A DNA stretch of 64,000 bases from Sorghum bicolor (lineage: Eukaryota > Streptophyta > Magnoliopsida > Poales > Poaceae), in assembly GCF_000003195.3 (NCBI RefSeq), contig NC_012873.2, positions 19,391,161 through 19,455,160 on the forward strand, given 5' to 3'. Shown piece by piece: positions 43,714-55,184 of this stretch. The translations under genes and the position numbers were made by a program. The notes beneath the pieces are model-generated. The model was not told the origin of the DNA, searched no databases, and saw only the letters and a program-made list of their open reading frames with translations. Every line of letters starts with the position of its first letter. Positions within the stretch are counted from its first letter, which is position 1.

Positions 43714-45209
43714 TGAAGCACTCTTGTTCACCACAGATTGCTCACCGTCTAAACTCGATCATCGATCACCAACACATAACAATCGAACACAAACATACAC
43801 GAAGCAAACAAGACTACAATTAGAATAGTACACCAATCATATAAAAACAGTATAGAGAGTTCATAAAAAGATTCTATGCAGCGCTGCGATCACACGAACG
43901 TAAAGATCACGAAAATCGTAGCTAAAACGAAGAAGTTATGAATTTTCTAAGATTTTATATAGAAAACCAATTAATTAATTAAGGTCACGAAATTTAAAAG
44001 TATCAAACTAGTGAATTAAGTTTACTAACATGTAGAGCTTATTAATACGAATCTAACGCAATTTGAATGGGTCAAATTGGAGTTAAAATGAATATTTTAT
44101 GGCCAAAAGAAAGTCAGTGGCAATTCTGTAAATAGTGAAAACGTATTTTTAATCTAAAACCGAGCTAAACTGAACGATAAAGTGATTGGGGCTTACGTTG
44201 GTGGACAGGGAGTAGGTTCACCGGTAGTGACGCTTTCTTGGAGCTACAGCAACGCCGGAGCAGCCGACCGTTCGTAGATGTCATGTATAGGCGAGACGAT
44301 AGCGATCACGTTGTAGAGAAGAAAATATAAATTTTATTTTACTATCTTAGAAATTCTCAAATTAGAGGCTTCCCATATGATAGTTTTTTATGTGCTTTGC
44401 CTAAGGGGTTGGTACATATATATAGGGAGAAAAACTCCCCACCTCCACGTCAACTAGCGATATGGTACTAATTGATTTGCAACCTTCATCTTTACTAATA
44501 GGCCTAATTAATTATTAAAGCCCATTCGTAAATAAAGACATTGACCATTGAGATCATAGGCTTGAACGTGAGATAAAATGAAAGATTTTATTATTTTGGA
44601 AATTAATTAATTTGGCGAATAAAATAATCCTAGAAAAGTCCAGAATTATGATTTAAGCCATAAAAAAATACTCCGAAAGCTTCGAAAATTTAGAAAAAAT
44701 TCTCAGAGATATTATAGAACATGGGGAACCCGAATAAAGCTTTTGGAGCTCATGAGAAGATTGTTTGGAGCATCTAAAAATTAGATCATGCTCACAAAAA
44801 AGTGAGAACAGAAGCTGAAAAAAATTCCCAAAAATTTTGTAGACAGTGCTTGATGGACGAGGAACTAAAAGAAGTGCTTTGAGTGACAAAGAAAATATTT
44901 GAGGAAGGTTCTAATAAAAATTTGAGCTTAGAAACAAGGAATTTGGTTGTAGATAAAAGATAAATACGTGCCGAATAAGGAAGATCGATCTACTAAACGT
45001 ATTTTAAATATTTATCAACACATAAAGGAGCAACAAGCATCACATCAAAACATATGCCCCAGCATGTATGCATAACAATATTGCTAAGCCTTATGATAAA
45101 TTTTAATTTAATGAAAAATATTATTTTTCCTATATTTTCATGAGCACAAAAATACAAAATTAAATAATTTTATCTATATTTCAAAAGGAGTAAATTTTAG
45201 GGTGTTACA
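43714..45209 (-). repeat. Truncated 3' LTR of element E
   Basis: 1496 bp; its plus-strand left edge joins the D relic directly without a TG border or target duplication. Confidence 0.85.
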
Positions 45210-45248
45210 ATTCTACCCCCCTTAAGATGAATCTCGTCCTCGAGATTC
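45210..45248 (-). promoter_or_regulatory. Polypurine tract and stem-loop of element E
   Basis: Minus-strand stem GAATCTCG/CGAGATTC (45241-45248 and 45229-45236, loop AGGA) then CTTAAGGGGGGTAGAA at the LTR. Confidence 0.8.
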
Positions 45249-47088
45249 GGAAGACGGTTATCAAAGAGACGTAGATTTTAAATCTTGTTCACTTTCTTGA
45301 GTAGTTATATCTTCATAGCAATGATTCCACTCTCTTACTCCAAGTAGCCTCTCAAGTATTCCTAAAATATTGACGAGACACCTAGTGTAGTAGGTACGAT
45401 TATTCTTTAAACTTATTTCTCCTATCCTTTTTAGACGCTACACATCATATAGTCTTTTAAATTCGTTGTACCGAGTCTCTTGATCCAAGGTTAGTTTCAT
45501 CACTAAGTTCCAATTGTCGGTACCTTTATCATATTTAAGTTGTTTCACTCTCACACTATACATACAACTCTGTAGACTTTGGTGTCATTTGATCCTCATA
45601 CACAACTCTTAATCCATGAGTATCAGTAATGACATAAACCTCCATTGGTATTAGCACACTCCAAATAGAATGATATCTTGAAACAAACCAACATATCAAG
45701 CACTTGATGTCCTTGTAGATGTTCCAGTTATTAACCACTTCTTCTCCTTGTAGTTCTTCAATTGGGCTACCCCCTTAAGAAAAGTCAACTAGGGGACCAA
45801 GAAAGATAGCTTGCATACTTTCCAGACAAGTTAACATTGAGAACTTCTGACATCCCAAAGAACTTATGTGCAGTGGAGCAAACAGTTATCCTGAAATTTC
45901 CTCGCGATATGAAAAATACCAGCGTAGTAAAATAGGTATAACTCTTATTCTGTTAATCCAATAGAGTTGTAGATTATATAGTTAGAAAACTTATGAAATT
46001 CCCTACAACTTTCATGTAGAAGTCCTCCTTAGGTTCTGTCTTTAAGCATAGGTAAAATAACCAAACATAATATCCTTCTTGATAATGTCTCAGCAAGGGT
46101 GCAGTAACTTCGAGAAATTATATCTCGAGCTACTTAACTCATCTGGAGATGATCCTTACATTTTTGAAAAGCTTAGGAAATCCTCTACAACTTTCATATA
46201 CCATGTTTTCCCAGATTCTGTCTGTAACTTAGCCGAAAATAGGGAATACCAAAACTGTCCGGACTTTGATACAGAACAGAAACATCCAATTGTAAATATC
46301 ATATCTCAGGTTCTGCTTAGACAAATAAGTTGCAGCTTATACCGTTGGAAATCTTAGCAAGTCGTCTATAACTTTTCTATAGAACACTTTTCCAAATTCT
46401 ATAGTAATATTTGTCTCAAACAGTAAGTTCCCGAAACTGGTCCAGATTCTGGACAGCACATCTGTATCATCTTGTGATTTCTATAACTTCCAAACCATAA
46501 TAGCTATAAGGGTGATTATTGCGGTCAGAGAAAGATCTTGAAGTCTAGTTCTCAGAAAAATTTGATAAACTTTGCACGATCTGACCTTTAGATACACCAG
46601 CATTATTGCAAACTGCTCCAGAAATCAGCAAGGGATAGAAACAAGAGATAGCCAAAGCCAACAACTTATTTCATTAATCCTTATGCCTTAGGTCTATAAA
46701 CTAATAAAATTGTGAAGTAATTCCACAAGATCATTGCAATCATTACAAAGATCCAAATCAAAGATAAGCATAATAACAAACCAACTAAGCACACTTCACT
46801 CAACTTGCGATATTATTGTTCTCTTCATAGTAAGGGTAAAGATCCTAAAATTCTTTTTGAACTACGTAAGCAGGTGGTAAGAGAAGATTCTAAAAGCTTA
46901 TCAAATCAAGGAGTGAAGATGAGAACAAGTATACTTTTAAAATAAGCAACAAGGTAGAGAGGAATAGCAAGGGTAGAGATATAGTATAGAGGAAAATACC
47001 AAGGTTTATAGAGCAAGGGTGTTATAACAATTTCCAAAACCTTAAGACGACCAATTTCTAACTAGGCTTGTGTCCTACAGCCAGCATT
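45249..47088 (-). other. Element E interior without coding capacity
   Basis: AT-rich, only short chance frames. It includes three degenerate tandem repeats of about 181 bp (about 45893-46440), marked by CTACAACTTTCAT-like cores at 46003, 46185 and 46366. Confidence 0.7.
45893..46440. repeat. Three ~181-bp degenerate tandem repeats
   Basis: Cores at 46003, 46185 and 46366 (spacing 182 and 181 bp), each preceded by a GAAA(A/T)CTTA(G/T)... stretch and followed by a TTCTGTCT- or TTCTATAG-like stretch. Confidence 0.65.
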
Positions 47089-47100
47089 GCTCTGATACCA
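47089..47100 (-). promoter_or_regulatory. Primer-binding site of element E (tRNA-iMet)
   Basis: Minus-strand TGGTATCAGAGC, the exact canonical iMet primer site, three bases from the LTR border at 47104. Confidence 0.92.
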
Positions 47101-47103
47101 CTT

Positions 47104-49506
47104 TGTAATACCCGATTTTAAGAACAAAACCAGATATGCACCATATGTGAGTCTTAGAAGCCAAATCTCACATATAGCTACAAATAAGGGGTAATATCAA
47201 AAGACAATGCATAAATTATATAACGTACATAATATAAAAGAGATAACCTTTGATAGCAAACAACAGATAGATAACTCCAAACTCCGGGTATTAACTTCTC
47301 TCTACAGGATCCAACTGACTGGTTGATCACAAGCCTAAACTTCTCGTGAGGTTTGGGAAAATAGCAAGAGTGAGTCCATGTCGAACTCCACAAGTATAGC
47401 AACTAGATTATATAGATCCCACAATCTCATGATCAATGTGACATAAGTAATGTAAAGCATTAAATAATAAATAATTTGCATATTAACACACAAGAATCAT
47501 CATCCTTAATGTAGATATCCCCAAGGCCGCTCCTGACCGTGAGCTCGGCTAGTATACTAGTTTTAACACTCTGCAGAGGTTGTGCATCTTTACCCATGAG
47601 TCATGATTTACCCTTTCGCCCGAAGTGATCAGCCTCTTAACCCACTTCCAAGGAAGGTCGACAGGGATCACTATGAAGCCTTTCAAAAGATCGTCTAACC
47701 TGTTAGGGCCGCAATGTTTCCTTTGCGCGCAGATATAGAGCCCCCCTTCCGATGGCACAATGACGCGCGGCCTATACACATACAGACAGAGGTCACACTA
47801 TATCCAAAACGGTTCAGCCCCTCCGCCCTTTCGGGTAACCTCTAACAAGCTAGAAAAGGTCTTCATACTGAGCTAAAGCCAGAGCCATTATAGCCGTTGT
47901 CCCGGGTGATCACATACAGATAAATCATCAAGTGGCTAAAAAGTCATTTTTAGCATTTATTACTTAACATTAATCTAGTCACAGGATCATGGTCACAGAA
48001 ATAAAATCCAAATGTTATACTTGCCTTAGTCCAAATGCTATACTTGATCCTGCTGGTCTTACTAGTTGTCCAAGGCTCTGATCTTGATCATTGAAGCACT
48101 CTTGTTCACCACAGATTGCTCACCGTCTAAACTCGATCATCGATCACCAACACATAACAATCGAAGACAAACATACACGAAGCAAACAAAACTACAATTA
48201 GAACAGTACACCAATCATATAAAAACAGTATAGAGAGTTCATAAAAAGATTCTACGCAGCGCTACGATCACACGAACGTAACGATCACAAAAATCGGAGT
48301 TGAAACGAAGAAGTTATGAATTTTCTAAGATTTTATATAGAAAACCAATTAATTAATTAAGGTTACGAAATTTAAAAGTTTCAAACTGGTGAATTAAGTT
48401 TACTAACATGTAGAGCTTATTAATACGAATCTAACGCAATTTGAATGGGTCAAATCGGAGTTAAAATGAATATTTTATGGCCAAAAGAAAGTCAGTGCCA
48501 ATTCTATAAATAGTGAAAACGTATTTTTAATCTAAAACCGAGCTGTTTGTATTTTCCAAACTGAAAGATAAAGTGATTAGGGCTTACGTTGGTGGACAGG
48601 GAGTAGGTTCACCGGTAGTGACGCTTTCTTGGAGCTACAGCAACGCCGGAGCAGCCGACCGTTCGTAGATGTCGTGTATAGGCGAGACGATGGCGATCAC
48701 GTTGTAGAGAAGAAAATATAAATTTTATTTTACTATCTTAGAAATTCTCAAATTAGAGGCTTCCCATATGATAGTTTTTGATGTGCTTTGGCTAAGGGGT
48801 TGGTATATATATATAGGGAGAAAAACTCCCCACCTCCACGTCAACTAGCGATATGGTACTAATTGATTTGCAACCTTCATCTTTACTAATAGGCCTAATT
48901 AATTATTAAAGTCCATTAGTAAATAAAGACATTAACCATTGAGATCATGGGCTTGAACGTGAGATAAAATGAAAGATTTTATTATTTTCAAAATTAATTA
49001 ATTTGGCGAATAAAATAATCCTAGAAAAGTCCAGAATTATGATTTAAGCCATAAAAAATTACTCCGAAAGCTTCAAAAATTCAGAAAAAATTCTCAGAGA
49101 TATTATAGAACATGGGGAACCCGAATAAAGCTTTTGGAGCTCATGAGAAGATTGTTTGGAGCATCTAAAAATTAGATCATGCTCACAGAAAAGTGAGAAC
49201 AGGCCTAAACCCTAAACCCTAAACCCTAAACCAAGGAATTTGGTTGTAGATAAAAGATAAATACGTGCCGAATAAGGAAGATCGATCTACTAAACGTATT
49301 TTAAATATTTATCAACACATAAAGGAGCAACAAGCATCACATCAAAACATATGCCCTAGCATGTATGCATAATAATATTGCTAAGCCTTATGATAAATTT
49401 TAATTTAATAAAAAATATTATTTTTCCTATATTTTCATGAGCACAAAAATACAAAATTAAATAATTTTATCTATATTTTAAAAGGAGTAAATTTTAGGGT
49501 GTTACA
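47104..49506 (-). repeat. 5' LTR of element E
   Basis: 2403 bp from TGTAATACCC (plus strand) to GGTGTTACA. Compared with the 3' LTR it has lost 123 bp (equivalent to 44812-44934) and gained 29 bp of telomere-type repeat at 49203-49231. Confidence 0.85.
49203..49231. repeat. Interstitial telomere-type repeat (CCCTAAA)n
   Basis: About four units of the plant telomere repeat replace a 123-bp segment that is present in the other LTR, so they are filler at a repaired break. Confidence 0.92.
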
Positions 49507-50389
49507 TGGCCAGCGATCACACACACATGTATATATACATATCATCTCCATGCCACCACCAACACCGCTCACTGCCAGGCCGCCAACACCACAACCACAG
49601 CACCACCACCACCCCCACCACCACCACATGTATAACATCAAAGGAGAGGAAGGAAAGCGGGGCCATACCTTGTGTGATGGCAGGAACCATGTCGCAGCAC
49701 GGGGCGACGTCCAAGGACGGCAGTTGGGCCGTGCGGTGAGGCCTTAGTGCCGGGCAAGGGTCAGACGAGGGACGGGGATGATGGCGGCCTCCTTCTTCTT
49801 CTCTTCCCCTTCCCCTTCTACTTCACCTCCCACCTCCTTCTCCTTCCTCCTCGGTTGGGTGGCGTAGGGGGTAATGGCGAGGCGGCCAACATCGAGAAGG
49901 GTCATGTCAGCGCGAGGCGGGAAGGGGCACGGGGCGAGGCAGTGCTCACGGGATGGCCGAGCTCCGATGGGCGTAGTGTGGGGTGGTGCACAGATCCAAC
50001 AGTCGAGCTCTATGCAGGCGAGGCAAGACGCGGGCGGCTAGGGGTGGCCATAGGGTGGCACACAGAGGAGGAACAGACATGGCACGGTGAGGCATGCTGG
50101 GTAGCGGGGCATGCGGGCGTGCGTGTGGGGTGAGCGGGCATGCGGGGCGGTTGGGCCGGTGCTGGGCACACGGCAGTGGGTGAGGAGCGGCTAGTCGCAT
50201 GGTGGCGGGCAAGCGCGTGGCTACGGCAGAGCGGGCGGCGACGGTGTGTGCAGCGACCGGCGGGCGCATGGCTGTGGTCTGTGTGGTAGCAGGCAGGACA
50301 GCAGGCGACGACGGGACTGTGATTTAGTTTTTGGGCCTCATGAGGCCTAGCGCGCGGGTCATTTAGGGTTTCGGGCTTTGTCGAGGGCG
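49507..50389. other. GC-rich stretch of unknown origin
   Basis: Starts with CA, CCACCA and CCA-type simple repeats (49509-49630) and becomes strongly GC-rich (49680-50330). Several frames are open on both strands, as expected from base composition. A GTATGG donor-like site follows a short minus-strand open segment near 49670-49715. No protein family recognised. It may be part of the adjacent CACTA element. Confidence 0.4.
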
Positions 50390-50435
50390 TAGATCCATGA
50401 CCCTCGGCAAAGATTTTTTATTTTTTATTCTTTGT

Positions 50436-51343
50436 CGAGGGTCGCAGCCGAGACCCTCGGCAAAGATTTTTTTGGTTTTTTAGCCCTTTTTTGTGGGCAC
50501 AAAATACATTGTTTTAAACTCAATTTCAAAAATTGGGCGTGACCATTTTTATATATTTCGTTAATGTATTTCGTTTTGTTGCTTTTTCAACGGTTTCAAA
50601 TTTGCACTGTACGTGCATGGAATAATGCAATGTAGTGTTTCTAAAAATGTTATTCATGTTATTTGGTGTATGTTGAGTCCCTATGCACAAACTCGCTTTA
50701 AATTTCGCGCATCTTCTTCTCGTAACATGATAAGCCACTTGTTGGAAAAATGATTTAAAATTATATAAAATCCATACAAAGTGTGAAAGTCACAAAACTT
50801 GGTCTGGTGTCATGTTAACTTATTTGTAGGCTGTGGTAAAAAATTCATATGGTTTCGAGCAAAACGCGACGTCCAATGTCTAAAACCGAGGCATCTCCAC
50901 ATGCATGTGAATTCTTTACCACAGCCTACACATGTTAACATGACACCAGGCCAAGTTTTATGATTTTTGGACTTCTAATGGATTTTATATAATTTGAAAT
51001 CACTTTTCCGACAGGTGCCTCATCATGTTACGCAAAGAAAATGCGTGAAATTTGAAGGGAGTTCGTGCATAGGGACTCAACATATACCAAATAACATGAA
51101 TAATATTTTTTGAAATACTACATTGCATTATTCCATGCATCTGTAGTTCAAATTTGAACCAATGAAAAAAACAACGAAACGAAATAAGTTAACAAAATAT
51201 ATAGAAAAAAGTCAAATTTGACCCAATTTTCAAAATTGTGTTGAAAACAATGTATTTTATGCCCATAAAAAATGGGCTCCAAAATCTAAAAAACAAAAAA
51301 ATTCTTTGCCGAGAACCTAGGCTACGGCCCTCGGCAAAAAATA
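50436..51343. repeat. ~0.9-kb inverted repeat (foldback)
   Basis: Left arm about 50436-50854, right arm about 50905-51343, centre about 50880. Matching landmarks include GGTGTCATGTTAAC (50810) versus GTTAACATGACACC (50937), and GAGTCCCTATGCAC (50676) versus GTGCATAGGGACTC (51065). Confidence 0.85.
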
Positions 51344-51399
51344 AAAAAAACCTTTGCCGAAAAGCTGGATCAAAAAAAATTTGCCGAGGGCCTAAAGGT

Positions 51400-51620
51400 T
51401 GGCTTAGAAGCCATGTAGCCCGAGGCACGACGGCCCAGCCCACGGCACGACATGTTGGCCCGGTCCGAGAACGGCCTGGCCCGATAACTCTCGGGCCCTG
51501 GCCGTCCTGGGCTGGTGGTGCAGGCCGTGCTTGGGCCGACCTCTGAGTCCACGGGCTACCACGGCCTGGCCCGAGTTTTAGGCGTCGGCCCGGCAACGGC
51601 CCGGTGCCACCTACGCGGGC
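51400..51620. repeat. GC-rich GGCCCG/CGGGCC block inside the CACTA element
   Basis: Dense GGCCCG, GCCCGA and ACGGCC motifs in both orientations with an abrupt change from the AT-rich surroundings. This resembles the GGCCCG-rich subterminal parts of some hAT elements, but no terminal repeat or duplication was identified. Confidence 0.35.
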
Positions 51621-51994
51621 ATTGCACAAATAGCTCATTTTTATTTTTATGTTACATGTCTTTTGATGTCATTTTTATGATCTAAGTCTGAGATTGTGAA
51701 TTTGAGAAGTTGAGAGTCGTAATAAATTGGTTGTGGCATTACGCTGATGAAGTGATTATTGTCATTATGTGGTTATTTTGATTTTTTTTAAAGATTGTGG
51801 GCCTCGGCCGTCGTAATCTAACGAGCCAAATTTGTCGAGGATCTTTCTTTGCCGAGGGCCTAGCCCTCGGTAAAGGTCTCTTTGTCGAGGGCCTCTAAAA
51901 GGGACGCTCGGCAAAGGATATCTTTGCCGAGTGCTCGAGATTTGATTCTCTACAAAGTCTCAGGCCCTCGACAAAGTACGCATTTTCAATAGTG

Positions 51995-52400
51995 GTGTCG
52001 CCCAAGACCTAACGGCAAGGCCTCAGATCGGTGCCTCACCCGAGCCCCAACGTCAAGGCCTCGAACGAGGCCAAGCAATCTCCATCTCGCCCGACCCTAA
52101 TGCTCGAACGTCCTTCCTCTATTGGTGCTCTCCAGACCGCCCATGATGTCATCCACCACGGGCAGCAATAGTTGTGGTTTAATGGCTAGCCCTGGACAAC
52201 GGGGTGCATCCGTGCATGCTGTGCCGCCTGCCAGTAATATCCATGCCCAAATTAAGCAATGGCTATTCATAGCGCTAGCCCATCATCATGTCTCCTTCCA
52301 TATATTACACCACCACGGAGCTCCGCCTGCTGCACCAAAATTCAGAGCTGACACCGTGGTTCAGTTTTTGGGTAGATAATAAATTAAAAAAAGGAGAGAG
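51995..52400 (+). promoter_or_regulatory. Upstream region of the defensin gene
   Basis: About 400 bp of non-repetitive sequence between the CACTA end and the ATG. A possible TATA-like ATATATTA lies near 52299-52306. Short GAGGCC-rich repeats occupy 52000-52090. No other motif can be supported. Confidence 0.4.
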
Positions 52401-52743
52401 ATGGCACTGTGTCGCCGCATGGCCGCACCATTCTTCCTCGTCCTTCTCATCATCGTCGCGGCAGGTGATCTTCGTCATCAGCTCTTGGCCGGTGTGTCAA
52501 GCTTTGCAAGTATTATGGAATGAATATGTATCCGCCCTGTGTGTGTGTGTGGTGTGTGCAGAGACAGCGACGGCCAGGGTGGTCGTGGAGGAGAAGCACT
52601 GCCTGTCGCAAAGCCACTCGTTCAGTGGCATGTGCTTCAGCCACACCAACTGCGACAACGTATGCAAGACGGAGAAGTTCACAGGCGGCAAGTGCAAGAT
52701 GGACGGCACCTCGCGCAAGTGCTTCTGCTTAAAATTCTGCTAG
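52401..52743 (+). CDS. Plant defensin (gamma-thionin family), two exons
   Basis: Exon 1 (52401-52464) encodes a 21-residue N-terminus with a hydrophobic signal-peptide core (FFLVLLIIVAA). An intron 52465-52561 has a GTGATC donor and a TGTGTGCAG acceptor behind a GT repeat. Exon 2 (52562-52743) gives the mature peptide and a TAG stop. Total 81 residues. The mature part has eight cysteines in the PF00304 pattern, the SQSHSFSG segment, the conserved TEKFTGGKC gamma-core stretch and the RKCFC-x-x-FC end. The intron after the signal region is the family's usual position. Defensins are secreted, disulfide-rich peptides, commonly antifungal or antibacterial. No disabling change is seen. It is the one plausible functional host gene here, lying between two CACTA ends. 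Confidence 0.92.
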
Positions 52744-52767
52744 GGAATGACCTGCGGTACGTCAACA

Positions 52768-52773
52768 AATAAA
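52768..52773 (+). terminator. Poly(A) signal of the defensin gene
   Basis: AATAAA 25 bases after the stop codon, in a plausible 3' UTR. Confidence 0.6.
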
Positions 52774-52889
52774 GATTTGTGAAGCCCAGCCGTCGATCAT
52801 GGCATCACGTCAACCTGTTGATTTGTTCCTCGCCGTCTCTGTGAGGCCATGGTGGTCGCCGGCCGGCTGGTTCCTCCGTGCTGATCTGG

Positions 52890-53105
52890 TGGCAGCTACC
52901 GTACGTTTGGTTTACTGAATGTGCGCGCGATCATGCATATTTGCTAGTGTATTCTATTTGCGAAACACGTTGTAGTTACCGTACGTTCGTTTTGCTGCAT
53001 GTGTGCGCGGTCATGCATATTTGCTCTTAAGTTTTATTAGTATGGGCTGTTCGTTATTTTCTAGTGTATTCTATTTTTGAAACACGTTCTAGTTACCGTA
53101 AATAT
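52890..53105. repeat. Duplicated ~85-bp segment downstream of the defensin
   Basis: Two copies of a unit with TGTGCGCG(C/G)(A/T)CATGCATATTTGCT and TAGTGTATTCTATTT(T/G)(T/C)GAAACACGTT(C/G)TAGTTACCGTA; the second has a 36-base insertion (about 53027-53062). Confidence 0.75.
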
Positions 53106-53236
53106 GTATTTGCGTTGCTTGGTGGCCAACGATTTGCCTTGATTGTACAAAAAAAAATTATATATGTTTGAGATGATCATCCGATGAAATGAAATTAACG
53201 CATTGTAACCTTTCATGCTTGGAGCCATGCTCCCTT

Positions 53237-53640
53237 CACTACTGGAATCACAGGCTTTGCTGAGGGCCTCTGACCCTCGGCAAAGCCCGAGAAACCCTCG
53301 GCAAAGGCTTTGCCGAGGGCTGCCCTCGGCAAAGACCTCTCGGAGAATTTTTAGACAGCAAAGGGATCTTTGCCGAAGACCCTTTATCGGGCACTCGACA
53401 AAGCCTTTACCGAAGGCCAGGACGGCCCTCGACAAAAAAAGCAGTCGTCACGATGCCGTTGGCAGTTTCTTTGTCGAGGACAGGCCCTCAGCAAATAAAT
53501 GATTTTTTTATTTTTTTTTTAAAACCTTTGTCGAGGTCTCATCCCTACCTCTTAGTAAAGTAATGTTCAGGATTTTTCAAACAAAAAATCTTTGCCGAGG
53601 GCCTTGGCTATTGGCCTCGGCAAAGATAATAATACAGCAA
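53237..53640 (+). mobile_element. Left end of a second CACTA transposon
   Basis: CACTACTGGAATC at 53237 is a typical CACTA terminus, followed by repeated CTTTGCCGAGGGC / CCCTCGGCAAAG motifs to 53632. The right terminus is not found in the window; if present it lies beyond 64000, with the copia element nested inside. Confidence 0.8.
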
Positions 53641-55106
53641 AAAAAAATTACAATAATCAAATGAAGCACAAATCCAATCTAACCACAGCATTAAGTGTAT
53701 AGCACAACAATAATATATTAGAATTTTCACCAAATCATTGTACCACTATCATCCTACCACCAGCACATGCCTCCTAAGTATTCATGTACAGCCATGTTAC
53801 ATGCTACGTCCTGGTTTTAGCTAAAGACAATCTAACATTGTACTAATGAGTTATCTACGCTCAACCATACATGTTTAGAAGACAAAAGACAGCTAAGACA
53901 TAAGATGTTCAAAAGACAAGTCCATATGCCCTCGTTGTCCATGCCATCACCATAGATGTCCTCATTAACATGAGATGAACTAGCTGTAAAACAGATAGTA
54001 TATTGTAAGTATGAGTTGGACTACAAAATTTCTATACATTAAAAGGGTAACCTACTCATTATTTAAAAAAGGGTAACCTACTCATTATCTAAAAAAGAAG
54101 GTAACCTACTCATTCTATGCCATTGCTTATCGAATTGTTCTCTGTAACTGTTTTGTATGAACTGAGTGATATTTGAGTGATTCTCCATCTAGTAAAGACT
54201 ATCTGATCTAGTGTGTCTACAAAACACTAATCTTCCTTTGGTAAATAAAATAAGTACCTTAATAGGTCACTACATAGGAACCATGGTAGGTTAATAAAAA
54301 AGTTTGAAATATTACTAAATGAACTGATTACATAGAAGGATAAAGAGCAAATACATGAGTGTGTTTTTTCACCTTGTGATACCATTGTCACTGACAAGGG
54401 GATGGATGTCCTCACCACAAGCCGGCATGTTAGCAATTCTGTAGCATCACACTTATCAAGCATGAGAATGCTACTTAAACAAAATGTGTATTGTATTATG
54501 AGCTCATGCAGTACAATCGTAGTGAAAAAACTCCACAGGAAATTCTTACTAATCCTAGTGTGTAAAATCATGCAAGATCTCATCTTTGCATTTTCCACTG
54601 TAAAACACGATCATTTACAGGAACTGACTAGCGGTCACTAGAATTAAAAAAAGAAGACAGTAGTGTGCAAAAGATCACTTAGAAATAGGTACATAGAATA
54701 TCACATCTCCTTTGAAAATAAAAAATCCATTACAATGAAAATACCAGGCCATACACAAAGATCAAACTTGAGCAACTTTTTAAGCATTCATGGTACTCTC
54801 CGTAGCAATCCATCATCTCTGCACCTGACTTGAACTCAGAAAAGTACCTGCAGAATCATCATTAGTGGACATGCAATGGCTCCAGGGTCCCGACGACATC
54901 ACTTCTAGCAGTCAAGTGACATGCACATCAGCTATATACATGAGAACAACAAATAAACACAGACAAACACCACATGCATGTGTAGGGTATGGCCATAGTT
55001 TGTTGTACAAATACTGAAACAAGCAGCAAACAATCTAAATGTGACATCAGACATGCATTACAGTTACTTTTTTGTGACTATAAGTTTTGCTGTTATATAT
55101 TCAAAC
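53641..55106. other. Intron-like and intergenic sequence with possible minus-strand exons
   Basis: Mostly AT-rich. Two short minus-strand segments look like exons: one after TTTTACAG near 53980 (SSSHVNEDIYGDGMDNEG) and one after TTCTGCAG near 54853 (YFSEFKSGAEMMDCYGEYHE). I could not assign either to a family. A short direct repeat GGTAACCTACTCATT recurs near 54046, 54070 and 54100. Confidence 0.35.
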
Positions 55107-55184
55107 CCTCGTTGACATATTAGTCTCATCACCTTCAGGGCCAGCTTTTGCTAGGCCAAAGTCAGATAGTTTAGTTGTATAATC
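55107..55184 (-). pseudogene. Receptor-like cytoplasmic kinase exon fragment
   Basis: A 26-codon open block on the minus strand bounded by an acceptor (GGCTACAG) and a donor (GTTTGA). It encodes the activation-segment start [15 protein letters not shown], with the DFG magnesium-binding motif, ending in STR. In RLCK-VII (PBS1-like) genes an intron lies just after this STR. No other kinase exon is visible on either side within the available sequence, so this is a fragment. Confidence 0.75.

Larger units (their letters stand above)
43714..49506 (-). mobile_element. Element E: pol-less Ty3/gypsy derivative with truncated 3' LTR
   Basis: The LTR-like sequence 43714-45209 repeats at about 48092-49506. 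The right copy extends left to 47104, where it meets an iMet primer site. The left copy lacks the corresponding ~990 bp, so its outer part was deleted. The 1.9-kb interior has no recognisable Gag or Pol. Terminal sequence (TGTAACACCC), primer site and PPT stem-loop resemble chromoviruses such as element B, so E is probably a non-autonomous relative. Confidence 0.82.
50390..51994. mobile_element. Right part of a CACTA transposon with a large foldback
   Basis: Multiple subterminal motifs (CTTTGCCGAGGGC, CCCTCGGCAAAG, CTTTGTCGAGGG) and a right terminus reading CACTATTGAAAATG on the minus strand, ending at 51994. No matching left CACTA terminus was found. Between about 50436 and 51343 lies a long inverted repeat. 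No transposase sequence was seen, so this is a non-autonomous or truncated copy. Confidence 0.75.

Noticed and set aside
46079..46357. 92-codon open frame in element E
   Set aside because: It spans degenerate tandem repeats and matches no retroelement protein.
49499..50269. Several 65-128-codon frames in the GC-rich stretch
   Set aside because: Simple-repeat and GC-rich composition gives open frames on both strands; none shows a recognisable domain.
54227..54598. 123-codon minus-strand frame as a gene
   Set aside because: AT-rich with no domain match; it could contain a small exon but the evidence is too weak to annotate.
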